Assembly (NCBI GenBank): GCA_003164095.1
Contig: PLRX01000141.1
Span: 1 to 64,000 of the forward strand
Origin: Acidimicrobiaceae bacterium
GTDB lineage: Bacteria > Actinomycetota > Acidimicrobiia > Acidimicrobiales > RAAP-2
DNA: 64,000 nt
Direction: 5' to 3'
Positions within the stretch are counted from its first letter, which is position 1. Each line of letters opens with the position of its first letter. A program made the translations under genes and the position numbers. Positions 21,013-30,426 of the stretch are shown here, piece after piece. The notes under the pieces are model-generated. The model ran no database searches and was not told where the DNA came from. It saw only the letters and a list, made by a program, of their open reading frames with translations.

Positions 21013-23047
21013 GGGGATCCTCCTCGTCGTCCGGGGGCAACTCGCCCTCCACTTCCTCCACCGGGACACCGTCGGCGGCCCGGCCACCCCCCGGACCCCC
21101 CCCGGGCGCCACTCCCGGCCCGTCGGGCACCGGGCGCAGGTGGCGCACCGGGGCGTCCCCGGACCCGTCGTCGAGTCTGTCACGGAACGGGATCGGTGAT
21201 GGCTGACCCGCCGTGTCCACGTGTCGGTCGTCGACGCCGCCGTCGGGAGCACCGACCGATGGCGCCCCGGTGGGCGGCTCGACCAGGCGGATGGAGGTCT
21301 GGGCCACCCGCCGGCGCGGATCCTCGGGGTTGACGGCCGCCGCAGTTGGACCGGGCACGGTGGGCGGTCCAGGTGGCACGGGACGCTCGGCCCGGGAGGA
21401 CGCACGGAGCGCTTCCGCTCGACGGGCGTCGCGGGAGGCGAGCACCACGGTCGTACCGACGAAGGCGAGGGCGCCGACGACGACGGCCGCGGTCACTCGG
21501 GCCAGCAGGGCGAGTCCGGAGGTCGCGCCAGACACGTTGATGGTCAGCACGGTGGCGACGGCCATCACCGCGGTGGAGACGAGGACCCGCGTGACCGGGG
21601 TGGCCAGCTCGTGGCCACCCAGTCCTTCGTCCTTGCGGGACACCACCGAGAGGGCGATGACGGCGGCCACCGTGTAGGCGATCGATACCGAGAGGGCGAG
21701 GCCCCGCACGCCGAGCGGTCCCACCAGTGCCACACCCACCACGATGTTGATGGCGTTCTCGACGAGGTAGATGCGGAACGCCGTACGGGTGTCCTGCATG
21801 GCCTGGAGCACGCGGACCATGTAGAGGAACGTGCAGAAGCCGGGCAGCCCGAGTGCGAACATGGCCAGAGCCCCCGCCGTCTGTGATGCTTCGGCCGAGG
21901 TCTCGGCTCCATGGTTGAGGACGAGGTCGATCAGTGGGTGGGCCAGGATGATCATGCCGACGGCCGAAGGAATGACCACGGCGAGGATGCTGCGCAGACC
22001 GAAGGCCATGCGGTGCCGGAACGCCACGATGTCGCCCTTGGCCCATCGGGCGGACAGCGACGGGGTCACCGCGCTCATGACCGACACCGCGATCACGCCG
22101 TAGGGGAGCTGGAAGAACGTGTAGGCGTACGTGTACGCCGACACCGCACCCGGGACCTTGGCCCCGTCGGCCAGGGCGAGGACCACCACCAACGCGACCT
22201 GGTTGGACAGGACGATTCCGAACGTCCACCCGGCGAGGCGGCTGATCCGGTGCATGGCCTCGTGGCCGGGCTGCCACCGGAAGCGGATGTGCAGGTCCGA
22301 CCGGAGGAGCGAGGGCACCAACAAGGCGGCCTGGACGACGACCCCCACGGTGGTGCCGACGCCCAGCAGGACCAGCGCGGTGTGGTGGGCCTGGATGGTG
22401 GCGAGGTTCGGCGTGGGCACCAGCTCGTGGAACCACATCAGCATGCCGATGACGACCAGGTTGTTGGCGATCGGCACGAACATCGGTGTGGCAAACTTGC
22501 CCTGGGTGTTGAGCAGGGCGGTGAAAAGGGCGATCAGTCCGTAGCAGGCGAGCTGCGGGACGAACCACCGCAGGAGGAAGACGGCCACGACCTGCTGGTT
22601 GTGCACGTCGGCGTTGTGGTTGGTGGCCGTGTAGAGGTCGATGATCTCCGGGGCCAGGACGAAGAACGCCACGGTCGCCGCGACGAGGATGGCGACGGTG
22701 ACGGTGACCACGGCGGAGATGGCCTCCCAGGCGTCCTTGGCCAGCCGGGTGGTGAGTTCTGCCACGAAGACGGGGACGAAGGTGGCGGCCAGGACGCCGC
22801 CGATGACGATGTCGGTGATGATGTTCGGCGTGGTGTTGGCCAGGTTGTAGGCGTCGGCGAAGCCGCCGCCGCTCAGTGCAGCGGTGAGTGCGACGACCCG
22901 GCCCACCCCGGTGACCCTCGACAGGAGGGTGCCGACCGCCATGCCGGCGGTCGCCCTTCCGAGCCGACGCGTGGCACCGCGGGGCGCCGTCGGTGCGCCC
23001 TCGAGTTCGGCCGCACCCTCCTCGACCGTGGAGTCCTCGTCGGTCAC
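20984..23047 (-). CDS. murJ: Lipid II flippase MurJ
   Basis: MurJ/MviN-type lipid II flippase (687 aa), a MOP-superfamily membrane protein that moves the peptidoglycan precursor across the membrane. The first half shows the signature TLLSRVTGVGRVVAL, LANTTPNIITDIVIGG and VFVPVFVAEL-like elements, with about 14 hydrophobic segments up to residue 545. The last 140 residues or so are a Pro/Gly/Asp-rich hydrophilic tail; mycobacterial MurJ also has a cytoplasmic C-terminal region, but there it is a pseudokinase, and no kinase fold is apparent here. The start overlaps the stop of the DUF6049 gene by 4 nt. Confidence 0.93.
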   Translation of the reverse strand: MTDEDSTVEEGAAELEGAPTAPRGATRRLGRATAGMAVGTLLSRVTGVGRVVALTAALSGGGFADAYNLANTTPNIITDIVIGGVLAATFVPVFVAELTTRLAKDAWEAISAVVTVTVAILVAATVAFFVLAPEIIDLYTATNHNADVHNQQVVAVFLLRWFVPQLACYGLIALFTALLNTQGKFATPMFVPIANNLVVIGMLMWFHELVPTPNLATIQAHHTALVLLGVGTTVGVVVQAALLVPSLLRSDLHIRFRWQPGHEAMHRISRLAGWTFGIVLSNQVALVVVLALADGAKVPGAVSAYTYAYTFFQLPYGVIAVSVMSAVTPSLSARWAKGDIVAFRHRMAFGLRSILAVVIPSAVGMIILAHPLIDLVLNHGAETSAEASQTAGALAMFALGLPGFCTFLYMVRVLQAMQDTRTAFRIYLVENAINIVVGVALVGPLGVRGLALSVSIAYTVAAVIALSVVSRKDEGLGGHELATPVTRVLVSTAVMAVATVLTINVSGATSGLALLARVTAAVVVGALAFVGTTVVLASRDARRAEALRASSRAERPVPPGPPTVPGPTAAAVNPEDPRRRVAQTSIRLVEPPTGAPSVGAPDGGVDDRHVDTAGQPSPIPFRDRLDDGSGDAPVRHLRPVPDGPGVAPGGGPGGGRAADGVPVEEVEGELPPDDEEDPHGPYPGGNR

Positions 23048-25296
23048 GGTGTCGCCGGGGGGGTGTCGGAGGTACCCGCTCCCACCGGGCTCGGCGCATC
23101 GTCGTGGCCATCGCCCCCGTCAGGGTCACCCTCCTCCTCCTCCGCACGCCGCGCCGCCCTCCGCCTGAGGGACGTCCGCACCCACCAGACGGCCAGGACG
23201 GCCACGGCTCCCGCCGTAAGCACCACACCCACCACCGACGATGACGTGGACCGCACCGACAGCTCGCCGGCGGCGAGTCGGAGTGTCCCGTCGGGAGCGC
23301 GGAGGGTCACGTCGAGGCGGAACAGGCCCGAGGCACGCGACTGGACGTTCACGTAGTACACGTTCGAGTGGGGACGGATGGTCTTTGGCGCCGACCACAC
23401 CGTCTGCCCGTTGGGGAAGAGGAGCTTGTCGCTGCTGAGCACCAGGTCGGCGGCCATCGGATAGGACGCGTTCGATACGACGGTGATCGGGATGCGGCCG
23501 CTCCTGGCCGTCAGTGTGACCGACTGGTCACCCTCGACGGCCACCTGACCGAGCTGCGCGTCGACCGCGGCCCCGGCATTGGCGAGCACGGCCGACTGCT
23601 GGGCGGAGCGCAGGGTCTCGGCCTCCCCGCCGAGTACGACATCCCCCAGTTGCTGGGCGAGCGTGCGTTGCCCGACAGCGGCTGCCGAGAAGCCGTCGAC
23701 CCTCGCCCGCTGTGCCCGGATGGCGGCCACGGGAGGCGTCGACGTGCCCGTGGGGACGAGCCGACATCCCGATCGGCAGGTGCCGGGGGACGGGAAGAGG
23801 GCGAACAACTTTGCCGTCGTCACGGCCTGGACGACCGGGTTGCCGTCGAGGGAGGCGAGCAGGGCGCTGACGAACGTCGGGTCGTCGCGCCAGGACGTCG
23901 GCGCCACGGCCATGACCGCACGGACGCTGATGTCATTGGGGCGTTCGTAGTAGAGCTGGGCGAGCTCGGCGGCGAGCTGATGGGCGGCCAGGACCGGGTC
24001 GCCGGGGTCGGACGTGAACCGGGCGGCGAGGTCGTCATCGGAGGCCATGGCCATCACCTGCGGTCCCCGGGCGCCGGTCAGGACGAACGGCGCGGTCGTG
24101 GATCCGTCTGACGGGGTGGAGCTGAGCTGTGACGAGGGCAGCACGATCTCGTGGTACCCGAGGGCGGACAGGGCCCCGACGGTCGATGCATCCACGCCGT
24201 CCCCGGTGATCCAGACGCCGAGCCCGTTCGTGGCCGTGGGGGCCGCCCGCCCGGTGGCCGTGGCCACCACCTCGGTGCCGCGAGCGACTTGGAGCGTCAG
24301 CTCCGTTCCCAGTCCGGCGTCGACGAGGCCGGCGGCGTCCACCGGGGTGAACGGGGCATCGGTCAGCTGGTGTTCGGCGGGCGTGGCGGCCAGTTGGCCC
24401 AATTGGGTGATCGTGGCCTGGTGGGCGGGCGTGTCGAGCAGCCCCACCGTCTGGCCGCTGACCTGGAGCGTGACCGGGACCGACGAGTGCTGCTGGCCGG
24501 CGATGGCATCCACCGTGCCGGTGACGGCGCCGACGGCGGCGTCCGACGGGGTGGCCAGGGCCGACGACGGGCGGGCCAGGAGGGCGGCGGCCGACGGGGA
24601 GTGCGACGCTCCGAGCGTCAGCTGGACGGGCAGCACGACGGCCACCCGCAAGGGCTGGGACGCCGTCGATGCCGCCGTGGTGACGAGGTGGGTGACGAAC
24701 GACCCGACCACCGCCGAACCGGAGGTGTCGACGAGCTCGACCCTTACCGGGAACACCCCGGCCGGGAACGACTGGCACTGCTCGCCTGCGGCGAGCAGGT
24801 GGATGGTGAAGGCGTCCTGTGCGTTGGCGGCGGACGACGCACCATCCCCCACGATCACCGGCATCGCCAGGTCGACGCCGCCTCCCGTCAGCACCGGAAG
24901 CGATCTGAGCGGGATCGCCGACGACGTCGACGAGATCGGGTTCCCGAGCCCGCTGCCCGTCAACGACTGGTCGAACCCGGAGATGGTGGACAGGCACGGG
25001 TAGACGGAGATCTGCAGACCGAGGGAGGACGTCGGCACGGTGGAGGATGCCCGCAGGTGGAGGTCGAAGACCTGTCCCGGGACCACCCAGCCGGTCTGGG
25101 ACAGGAGTGACAGCGGCGCGGTGGCGTCGACGGCGCCGACGGTCTGTGTCCCGTTCGACGCCGTCGCCGCGGCCGACGGCGCCGAGGTGGTCACCACGGC
25201 GACGACGACCAGTACGGCGAGGAGGAGGGCGGCCGGGAGGCGGCGCCCGCCGGGGTCACCGCCCGGTGGGCAGGGTCTGGCTCGTTGCCGGTCCAC
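23044..25296 (-). CDS. DUF6049-like exported, membrane-anchored protein
   Basis: 750-aa protein with an N-terminal signal-like segment (LPAALLLAVLVVVAVV, ending near a signal-peptidase-type AAA) and a single C-terminal transmembrane helix (VVGVVLTAGAVAVLAVWWV) followed by an Arg-rich and acidic cytoplasmic tail. The large extracytoplasmic region is Ala/Thr/Ser-rich with Ig-like strands near the end. Position directly upstream of murJ matches Rv3909 of mycobacteria, a conserved protein of unknown function; a wall-related role is inferred from context only. The GTG at 25296 is divergent from pcnA with only 41 bp between them. Confidence 0.75.
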   Translation of the reverse strand: MDRQRARPCPPGGDPGGRRLPAALLLAVLVVVAVVTTSAPSAAATASNGTQTVGAVDATAPLSLLSQTGWVVPGQVFDLHLRASSTVPTSSLGLQISVYPCLSTISGFDQSLTGSGLGNPISSTSSAIPLRSLPVLTGGGVDLAMPVIVGDGASSAANAQDAFTIHLLAAGEQCQSFPAGVFPVRVELVDTSGSAVVGSFVTHLVTTAASTASQPLRVAVVLPVQLTLGASHSPSAAALLARPSSALATPSDAAVGAVTGTVDAIAGQQHSSVPVTLQVSGQTVGLLDTPAHQATITQLGQLAATPAEHQLTDAPFTPVDAAGLVDAGLGTELTLQVARGTEVVATATGRAAPTATNGLGVWITGDGVDASTVGALSALGYHEIVLPSSQLSSTPSDGSTTAPFVLTGARGPQVMAMASDDDLAARFTSDPGDPVLAAHQLAAELAQLYYERPNDISVRAVMAVAPTSWRDDPTFVSALLASLDGNPVVQAVTTAKLFALFPSPGTCRSGCRLVPTGTSTPPVAAIRAQRARVDGFSAAAVGQRTLAQQLGDVVLGGEAETLRSAQQSAVLANAGAAVDAQLGQVAVEGDQSVTLTARSGRIPITVVSNASYPMAADLVLSSDKLLFPNGQTVWSAPKTIRPHSNVYYVNVQSRASGLFRLDVTLRAPDGTLRLAAGELSVRSTSSSVVGVVLTAGAVAVLAVWWVRTSLRRRAARRAEEEEGDPDGGDGHDDAPSPVGAGTSDTPPATP

Positions 25297-25337
25297 GTCG
25301 AACCGCAGCCTACGTCAGTCGCACTACCCTCGGCTGC

Positions 25338-26735
25338 GTGTTCCCCGAGCGACTCCGGCCCCTGGTCGACGCCACCGCCGACCTGTCGGACCGCTTCCGG
25401 GCCGCAGGTCACACCCTCTACCTGGTGGGGGGATCGGTCCGCGACGCCATCGTTGCCTCCGACGGGGCGCCGTCCGGCGACACCCCCACTGACTTGGACT
25501 TCACGACCGACGCGCGTCCCGATGACATCGAGGCGCTGGTGCGGGGCTGGGCCGATGCCGTGTGGACCCAGGGCAAGCGCTTCGGCACCATCGCCTGCCT
25601 GCGGGCCGGACAGAAGTACGAGATCACGACCCACCGGGCCGAGGCGTACCGTCCGGACTCCCGCAAGCCGGAGGTCGCCTTCGGCGACAGTATCGAGGAC
25701 GATCTGTCGCGGCGTGACTTCACGGTCAACGCCATGGCCCTGCGCCTGCCCGACCTCGAGCTGATCGACCCCTTCGGCGGCCTGGTCGACCTGGCTGAGC
25801 GTCGCCTGCGGACCCCGCTCGACCCGGACGTCTCGTTCGCCGACGACCCCCTGCGCATGCTGCGGGCGGCGCGCTTCATCGCCCGACTGGACCTCGAGCC
25901 GACCCCCGACCTGGTGGCCGCCGTCACCGCCGGCCACGAACGTCTCCCGATCGTGTCCGCCGAGCGTATCCGTGACGAGCTCGACAAGATCATGGTCGTG
26001 CCGGTGCCGTCCGTGGCGCTGTGGTTCATCGTGCGCACCGGCCTGGCCGAGGAGTTCCTGCCGGAGCTCCCCGGGCTCGCACTCGAACAGGACCCCGTCC
26101 ATCGTCACAAGGACGTGCTGGCCCACACCCTGGCCGTGGTGGACAAGACCTCACCCGACCGCCTGCTGCGGCTCGCCGCCCTCTTCCACGACGTGGGCAA
26201 GCCGCGCACGCGGGCGTTCGTCGACGGCGGGGTGACGTTCCACCACCACGAGGTCGTTGGGGCGCGCATGACGCGCAAGCGGATGCAGGCACTGCGATAC
26301 CCGAACGACGAGGTCGACCTCGTGACCGAGCTGGTCAACCTCCACCTGCGGTTCCACACCTACCGACTCGGCTGGACCGACCGCGCCGTGCGCCGCTACG
26401 TGCGCGATGCCGGGCCGCTGCTCGACCAGCTCAACGAGCTGACGCGCTGCGACTGCACCACCCGCAACGCGGCGAAGGCGCGTGCGCTGGACCGCCGGAT
26501 GGACGAACTCGAGGCACGCATCGCCACGTTGAGGGAGCAGGAGGAGCTCGACGCCATCCGTCCCGATCTCGACGGCGCCCAGGTCATGTCCCACCTCGGC
26601 ATCCCTCCGGGGCGCGAGGTGGGGGAGGCGCTGGCCTTCCTGCTCGAGCTCCGGATGGACGAGGGCCCCCTCGGTGAGGAGGAGGCCCTGCGTCGACTCG
26701 ATGGATGGTGGGCCGGGCGGGTGTCGCCTGGCTGA
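25338..26735 (+). CDS. pcnA: CCA tRNA nucleotidyltransferase / poly(A) polymerase family
   Basis: 465-aa class II nucleotidyltransferase that adds or repairs the CCA end of tRNAs (PcnA/Cca family). The catalytic head shows LVGGSVRDAI then PTDLDFTTDARPD with the paired aspartates. It is followed by RRDFTVNAMALRL, LRAARFIARL and an HD domain (HKDVLAHTL, then LAALFHDVGKP and FHHHEVVGA). I use the GTG at 25338, which begins just before the first conserved helix; the frame upstream runs antisense through DUF6049 DNA. Divergent from the DUF6049 gene, as in mycobacteria (Rv3907c). Confidence 0.93.
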   Translation: MFPERLRPLVDATADLSDRFRAAGHTLYLVGGSVRDAIVASDGAPSGDTPTDLDFTTDARPDDIEALVRGWADAVWTQGKRFGTIACLRAGQKYEITTHRAEAYRPDSRKPEVAFGDSIEDDLSRRDFTVNAMALRLPDLELIDPFGGLVDLAERRLRTPLDPDVSFADDPLRMLRAARFIARLDLEPTPDLVAAVTAGHERLPIVSAERIRDELDKIMVVPVPSVALWFIVRTGLAEEFLPELPGLALEQDPVHRHKDVLAHTLAVVDKTSPDRLLRLAALFHDVGKPRTRAFVDGGVTFHHHEVVGARMTRKRMQALRYPNDEVDLVTELVNLHLRFHTYRLGWTDRAVRRYVRDAGPLLDQLNELTRCDCTTRNAAKARALDRRMDELEARIATLREQEELDAIRPDLDGAQVMSHLGIPPGREVGEALAFLLELRMDEGPLGEEEALRRLDGWWAGRVSPG

Positions 26736-26777
26736 TGACCCCGCGGCGTCCTGCCGACGGGCCACTCCGGGTGTGGC

Positions 26778-27875
26778 TCAGTCCTCGGGCCAGACCGGTC
26801 CGGTCTCGCCGTCGGCGAACGCCTCGACCATCTCGTGGCACACGTCGTCGGTGTACTGCACGGGAGGCGACTTCATGAAGTAGGACGACGGGCCGAGGAG
26901 GGGGCCGCCGATGCCCCGGTCGAGTGCGAGCTTTGCGCAGCGGACGGCATCGATGATGACGCCGCCGGAGTTCGGGGAGTCCCACACCTCGAGCTTGAGT
27001 TCGAGGTTCAGCGGGACGTCGCCGAAGTTGCGTCCCTCCATGCGGATGTAACACCACTTGCGGTCCTTGAGCCACGGCACGTGGTCCGACGGACCGATGT
27101 GGACGTCGTCGGCACCGAGTGTCGAGTGCTGGATCTGGCTGGTCACGGCCTGGGTCTTCGAGATCTTCTTCGACTCGAGACGGTCGCGGTCGAGCATGTT
27201 CTTGAAGTCCATGTTCCCGCCGACATTGAGCTGGTAGGTGTGGTCGAGCGCCAGCCCGCGGTCCTCGAAGAGGCGGGTCAGGACCCGGTGGACGATGGTC
27301 GCCCCCACCTGGGACTTGATGTCGTCGCCGACGATGGGGACACCGGCATCGCGGAACTTCCGTGCCCATTCGGGGTCGGAGGCGATGAACACGGGGATCG
27401 CGTTGACGAATGCCACGCCGGCGTCGATGGCACACTGGGCGTAGAAGCGCTGGGCATCCTCGGAGCCAACCGGCAGGTAGGAGACGAACACCTCGGCGCC
27501 CGAGTCACGCAGGACCTGGACTACGTCGACCGGTGCTGCCGGCGACTCCTCGATCATCTCGCGGTAGTACTTGTTGAGGCCGTCGAGGGTCGGGCCCCGC
27601 TGGACCTCGATGCCGACGTCGGGCACCTCTGCGAACCGGATGGTGTTGTTCTGGCTGCAGAAGATGGCCTTGGCCAGGTCCTGCCCCACCTTGGCCGCGT
27701 CGACGTCGAACGCGGCGACGAACTCGAGGTCGCTCACGTGGTACCCGCCCAGCTCCACGTGCATGAGGCCGGGCACCACCTCACCAGGCACGGCATCTTT
27801 GTAGTACTCGACGCCCTGGATCAGCGAACTGGCGCAGTTGCCCACGCCGGCGATCGCCACTCGGATCTTGTTCAT
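26778..27875 (-). CDS. ino1: Inositol-3-phosphate synthase
   Basis: Myo-inositol-1(3)-phosphate synthase (365 aa), which converts glucose 6-phosphate to inositol phosphate with bound NAD. In actinobacteria this feeds phosphatidylinositol and, in some, mycothiol. The nucleotide-binding start is [18 protein letters not shown]; the catalytic-core elements [15 protein letters not shown] and [12 protein letters not shown] are present. Length matches the short actinobacterial form. The ATG at 27875 follows an AAGGGA stretch. It lies downstream of a padR gene exactly as Rv0046c does with Rv0047c, and is convergent with pcnA. Confidence 0.94.
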   Translation of the reverse strand: MNKIRVAIAGVGNCASSLIQGVEYYKDAVPGEVVPGLMHVELGGYHVSDLEFVAAFDVDAAKVGQDLAKAIFCSQNNTIRFAEVPDVGIEVQRGPTLDGLNKYYREMIEESPAAPVDVVQVLRDSGAEVFVSYLPVGSEDAQRFYAQCAIDAGVAFVNAIPVFIASDPEWARKFRDAGVPIVGDDIKSQVGATIVHRVLTRLFEDRGLALDHTYQLNVGGNMDFKNMLDRDRLESKKISKTQAVTSQIQHSTLGADDVHIGPSDHVPWLKDRKWCYIRMEGRNFGDVPLNLELKLEVWDSPNSGGVIIDAVRCAKLALDRGIGGPLLGPSSYFMKSPPVQYTDDVCHEMVEAFADGETGPVWPED

Positions 27876-27907
27876 CGTGTGATTCCCTTCATGTGTGTGG
27901 TCGCGCC

Positions 27908-27938
27908 CCGGGGGGTCGCATTGGCAGGAGCCCCCCGG
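27908..27938 (-). terminator. GC-rich hairpin between padR and ino1
   Basis: An 8-bp inverted repeat (CCGGGGGG with CCCCCCGG) around a 15-nt loop in the 76-bp gap between padR and ino1. It may partly separate the two transcripts or be an attenuator. No T-run is present, and such GC repeats can arise by chance here. Confidence 0.3.
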
Positions 27939-27951
27939 AGGGTGCTGGTTC

Positions 27952-28665
27952 TCATGACGCCCCTGAGGGGGACGTCGAGGTCATGGCGCCGCCGGAGCGG
28001 GGATCGCCAAGATCGGTGCTGTCGGTGGTCTCGAGGTCGCCGCTGGCTTCGGCCGGGCGCATGGGGGCCTGCCGCAGGCGCTCGGACTCGATCAGCCGGT
28101 CCAGCCAGGCGATGTCGTGCTCGGTGGCCTCGGTGCTGTGTTCGACCAGCGACCGGGTGTAGACGTCCAGCCGTTCACCCGAGGCCCGGGCCAGGTCGGT
28201 GGCGAGGCGCCGCGTGAGCTGGGCGCGACGGCGTTCCAGCAGGGCGAGCCGGGCCGACGGGGCCAGGTGGCTGGCGAAGGCCAGGCGAAGGCCGAAACTG
28301 CGGGCGTCGTCGGTACCGGCCGGCTCGTCCCCCTCGAGCAGCTGCTCGAAGAGGGTCCGGCCCTCGTCGGTGATCCGGTAGACCTTGCGCGACCGCTTGG
28401 TCCCGAGGGTGCTGCCCGCCCGCCGGGCCCGCAACCCGGCCCGTTCGCCACCGAGCGACCCGGTTGCCGGGATGGGTGCCGACACGGCCCCGCCCGACCC
28501 CGCGACGGTCACGGCTCCGGACCGCTCCAGGCGGGAAAGGGCCGGATAGAGGGATCCGAAGGAGATGTTGGCGAACAGCCCCAACTCGTCGCGGAGGCGA
28601 CGACGGATTTCATAGCCGTGCATCTCCTGCTCGAGGAGCAGGCCGAGGATCGCCAGATCGAGCAC
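27952..28665 (-). CDS. PadR family transcriptional regulator
   Basis: Winged-helix PadR-type regulator (237 aa) with the family start [23 protein letters not shown] and [17 protein letters not shown]. An unusual Gly/Ala/Arg-rich insertion of about 35 residues (57-92) splits the wing before [21 protein letters not shown]. The C-terminal half is helical, as in dimerising PadR proteins. It precedes ino1 on the same strand (the Rv0047c-Rv0046c pair in M. tuberculosis). A dyad at 28721-28741, 56 bp upstream, is a candidate operator. The GTG start fits the conserved first helix. Confidence 0.88.
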   Translation of the reverse strand: MLDLAILGLLLEQEMHGYEIRRRLRDELGLFANISFGSLYPALSRLERSGAVTVAGSGGAVSAPIPATGSLGGERAGLRARRAGSTLGTKRSRKVYRITDEGRTLFEQLLEGDEPAGTDDARSFGLRLAFASHLAPSARLALLERRRAQLTRRLATDLARASGERLDVYTRSLVEHSTEATEHDIAWLDRLIESERLRQAPMRPAEASGDLETTDSTDLGDPRSGGAMTSTSPSGAS

Positions 28666-28720
28666 GTCAGGCGCTGTTCCGGCCTGCGCTGCGGGTGTTC
28701 ACCAACTGCATACCTCCAAC

Positions 28721-28741
28721 GATACATCATTTCGATGTATC
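28721..28741. promoter_or_regulatory. Dyad upstream of padR (candidate operator)
   Basis: Perfect 8-bp inverted repeat GATACATC / GATGTATC with a 5-nt spacer, in a locally AT-rich stretch (28710-28760) between padR and the divergent DUF5318 gene. ACAT/ATGT half-sites are typical of PadR targets, so autorepression or control of both divergent genes is plausible. Confidence 0.5.
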
Positions 28742-28893
28742 AGGTTGATATATCGGATGTTCCTTCCGGTGGCCTCCCATCGGGTGGTCGGGAGGTGCGG
28801 TGTCGTCCACGTGGTCAACCGGGGCGGCCGGGCCGATCCGGACGGGCCGGGCCTTCCGGTCCTCCGGCGGGGTCGAGGCGGTACCCTGGCCGC

Positions 28894-29337
28894 ATGGGCT
28901 TCCGACCTGGAGCGCTCGACGGACTGCAGACCTCTCCCACCGGGGGCCAGGTCGACTACCTCCTCGCGCGGAACTCGGTCATTCGTGAATTCCGCAAGGG
29001 CCGGCTGTCGCGCCTCGATGTCTGCGACGCCCATCCCGAGCTGATCCGGGCGGCCTCCAATCTCGGGCGGCCGATCGGTGAGCAGTGCCCGATCTGCGAG
29101 GACGGTGACCTCGTCGAGGTGACCTTCGTCTTCGGCGCAAAGCTCCCGTCCGGTGGGCGGTGTGTGGCCACCCAGACCGAGCTCACCAGGTACTGGCGCC
29201 GCAAGGAGCCGGTGGTCTGTTACGTGGTCGAGGTCTGCTGCGGCTGCCGGTGGAACCATCTCCAGCGCATGTACCCGGCCGGCGCCGGTACCGACGTGGG
29301 TGCACGCAAGCCGCTGCGCAGCCGCTCCAAGGGCTGA
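28894..29337 (+). CDS. DUF5318 family protein
   Basis: 147-aa conserved actinobacterial protein (Rv0049-like, DUF5318) of unknown function. It has a zinc-ribbon-like arrangement: CPIC at about 62-65 and CCGC near 119-122, with a basic C-terminus. The ATG at 28894 begins MGFRPGALDGLQTSP; the longer frame upstream is antisense to padR and is rejected. It diverges from padR and lies in the same neighbourhood as in mycobacteria (between padR-ino1 and rpsF). Confidence 0.78.
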   Translation: MGFRPGALDGLQTSPTGGQVDYLLARNSVIREFRKGRLSRLDVCDAHPELIRAASNLGRPIGEQCPICEDGDLVEVTFVFGAKLPSGGRCVATQTELTRYWRRKEPVVCYVVEVCCGCRWNHLQRMYPAGAGTDVGARKPLRSRSKG

Positions 29338-29479
29338 GTCCGGCTCCCAGCGGGACGCCGTGTCCTGCCCCGCGGCCCCGCAGTACCATGGTGGTGCAGT
29401 CATCCGTACTCCGCGGGCACCGTCCCGCCGATGCCGCCGGCAGCCCCTGTGCGCTGGACGGCAGAAGAGGAGGAAGTCC

Positions 29480-30295
29480 ATGCCTGATACCCGGTCCGCG
29501 CCCGTGACCGTCCCGAGGGTACGCGCCACCAAGGTCCGTGAGGGCCACGAGCCGCTGGTGATGGTGACCGCCTACGACGCCCCCGGCGCCCGCATCGTGG
29601 ACGCCGGGGGCGTCGACATGATCCTGGTCGGTGACTCGGTTGCCAACGTGGTGCTCGGCTACGAGGACACACTGCAGGTGACCGTCGCCGACATGGCCCA
29701 CCACGTAGCAGCCGTGGCCCGGGCCGAGCCGGCGGCGCTCGTCGTGGGCGACCTCCCCTGGATGAGCTACCACGTCGACGTCGCCGACACCGTCCGCAAC
29801 GCGGCCGTCCTGATCCGCGCCGGTGCCCAGTGCGTCAAGCTGGAGGGGGGCGCCATCCGGGCGCCGATGGTGCGGGCACTGGTCGATGCCGAGATCCCGG
29901 TCATGGGCCACATCGGACTCACTCCGCAGTCGGTCAACGCCTTCGGCGGTTTCAAGGTGCAGGCTCGTGACGACGAGGCTGCGCAGCTGTTGATCGAGGG
30001 GGCCGAGGCCCTCGTCGGCGCAGGCGTCTTCGCCGTGGTGGTGGAGGGCGTGCCGGAGAAGGTCGGCGCCGCCGTCACCGACGCCCTCGACGTCCCCACC
30101 ATCGGGATCGGGGCCGGTCCTGCGTGCGACGGCCAGGTACTGGTGCTCCACGACCTGCTCGGCCTGACGGCCCGCACGGCCAAATTCGTACGTCGCTACG
30201 CCAACCTCGCCGACGACGCCACTGCGGCGGTGGCGAGGTTCGCAGCGGACGTCCGCTCGGGCTCCTTCCCGTCCGACGCGGAGGTCTACCACTGA
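29480..30295 (+). CDS. panB: 3-methyl-2-oxobutanoate hydroxymethyltransferase
   Basis: PanB (271 aa) transfers a hydroxymethyl group from methylene-tetrahydrofolate to alpha-ketoisovalerate, the first step of pantothenate (coenzyme A) synthesis. Family signatures include MVTAYDAPGARIVDAGGVD, ILVGDSVANVVLGYEDT with the metal-binding aspartate, KLEGG, VMGHIGLTPQS and GIGAGPACDGQVLVLHDLLG. The ATG at 29480 has AGAGGAGGAA upstream. No panC or panD is nearby. It lies where ponA1 lies in mycobacteria, an insertion or replacement in an otherwise conserved block. Confidence 0.94.
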   Translation: MPDTRSAPVTVPRVRATKVREGHEPLVMVTAYDAPGARIVDAGGVDMILVGDSVANVVLGYEDTLQVTVADMAHHVAAVARAEPAALVVGDLPWMSYHVDVADTVRNAAVLIRAGAQCVKLEGGAIRAPMVRALVDAEIPVMGHIGLTPQSVNAFGGFKVQARDDEAAQLLIEGAEALVGAGVFAVVVEGVPEKVGAAVTDALDVPTIGIGAGPACDGQVLVLHDLLGLTARTAKFVRRYANLADDATAAVARFAADVRSGSFPSDAEVYH

Positions 30296-30369
30296 GCATC
30301 GGCTAGAGTGCTCTGGCTGTTCCGGCCGCCACGCAGCATCACAGGTGGTCGTTGTCATAGTCCGACCTG

Positions 30370-30404
30370 CCCCACGCCGTGGGGCTCGGGTGCCGAGCAC
30401 CCGA
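30370..30404 (+). promoter_or_regulatory. Two-hairpin leader before rpsF
   Basis: Tandem hairpins just upstream of the rpsF ribosome-binding site: CCCCAC/GTGGGG with loop GCC (30370-30384), then TCGGGTGC/GCACCCGA with loop CGA (30386-30404), 6 nt before GGGAGG. Many bacteria carry an rpsF leader RNA that binds the S6:S18 complex through an exposed CCG. These hairpins could be such a leader, but the match was judged by eye only. Confidence 0.4.
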
Positions 30405-30426
30405 TCCAGAGGGAGGTGAGCCGTAG

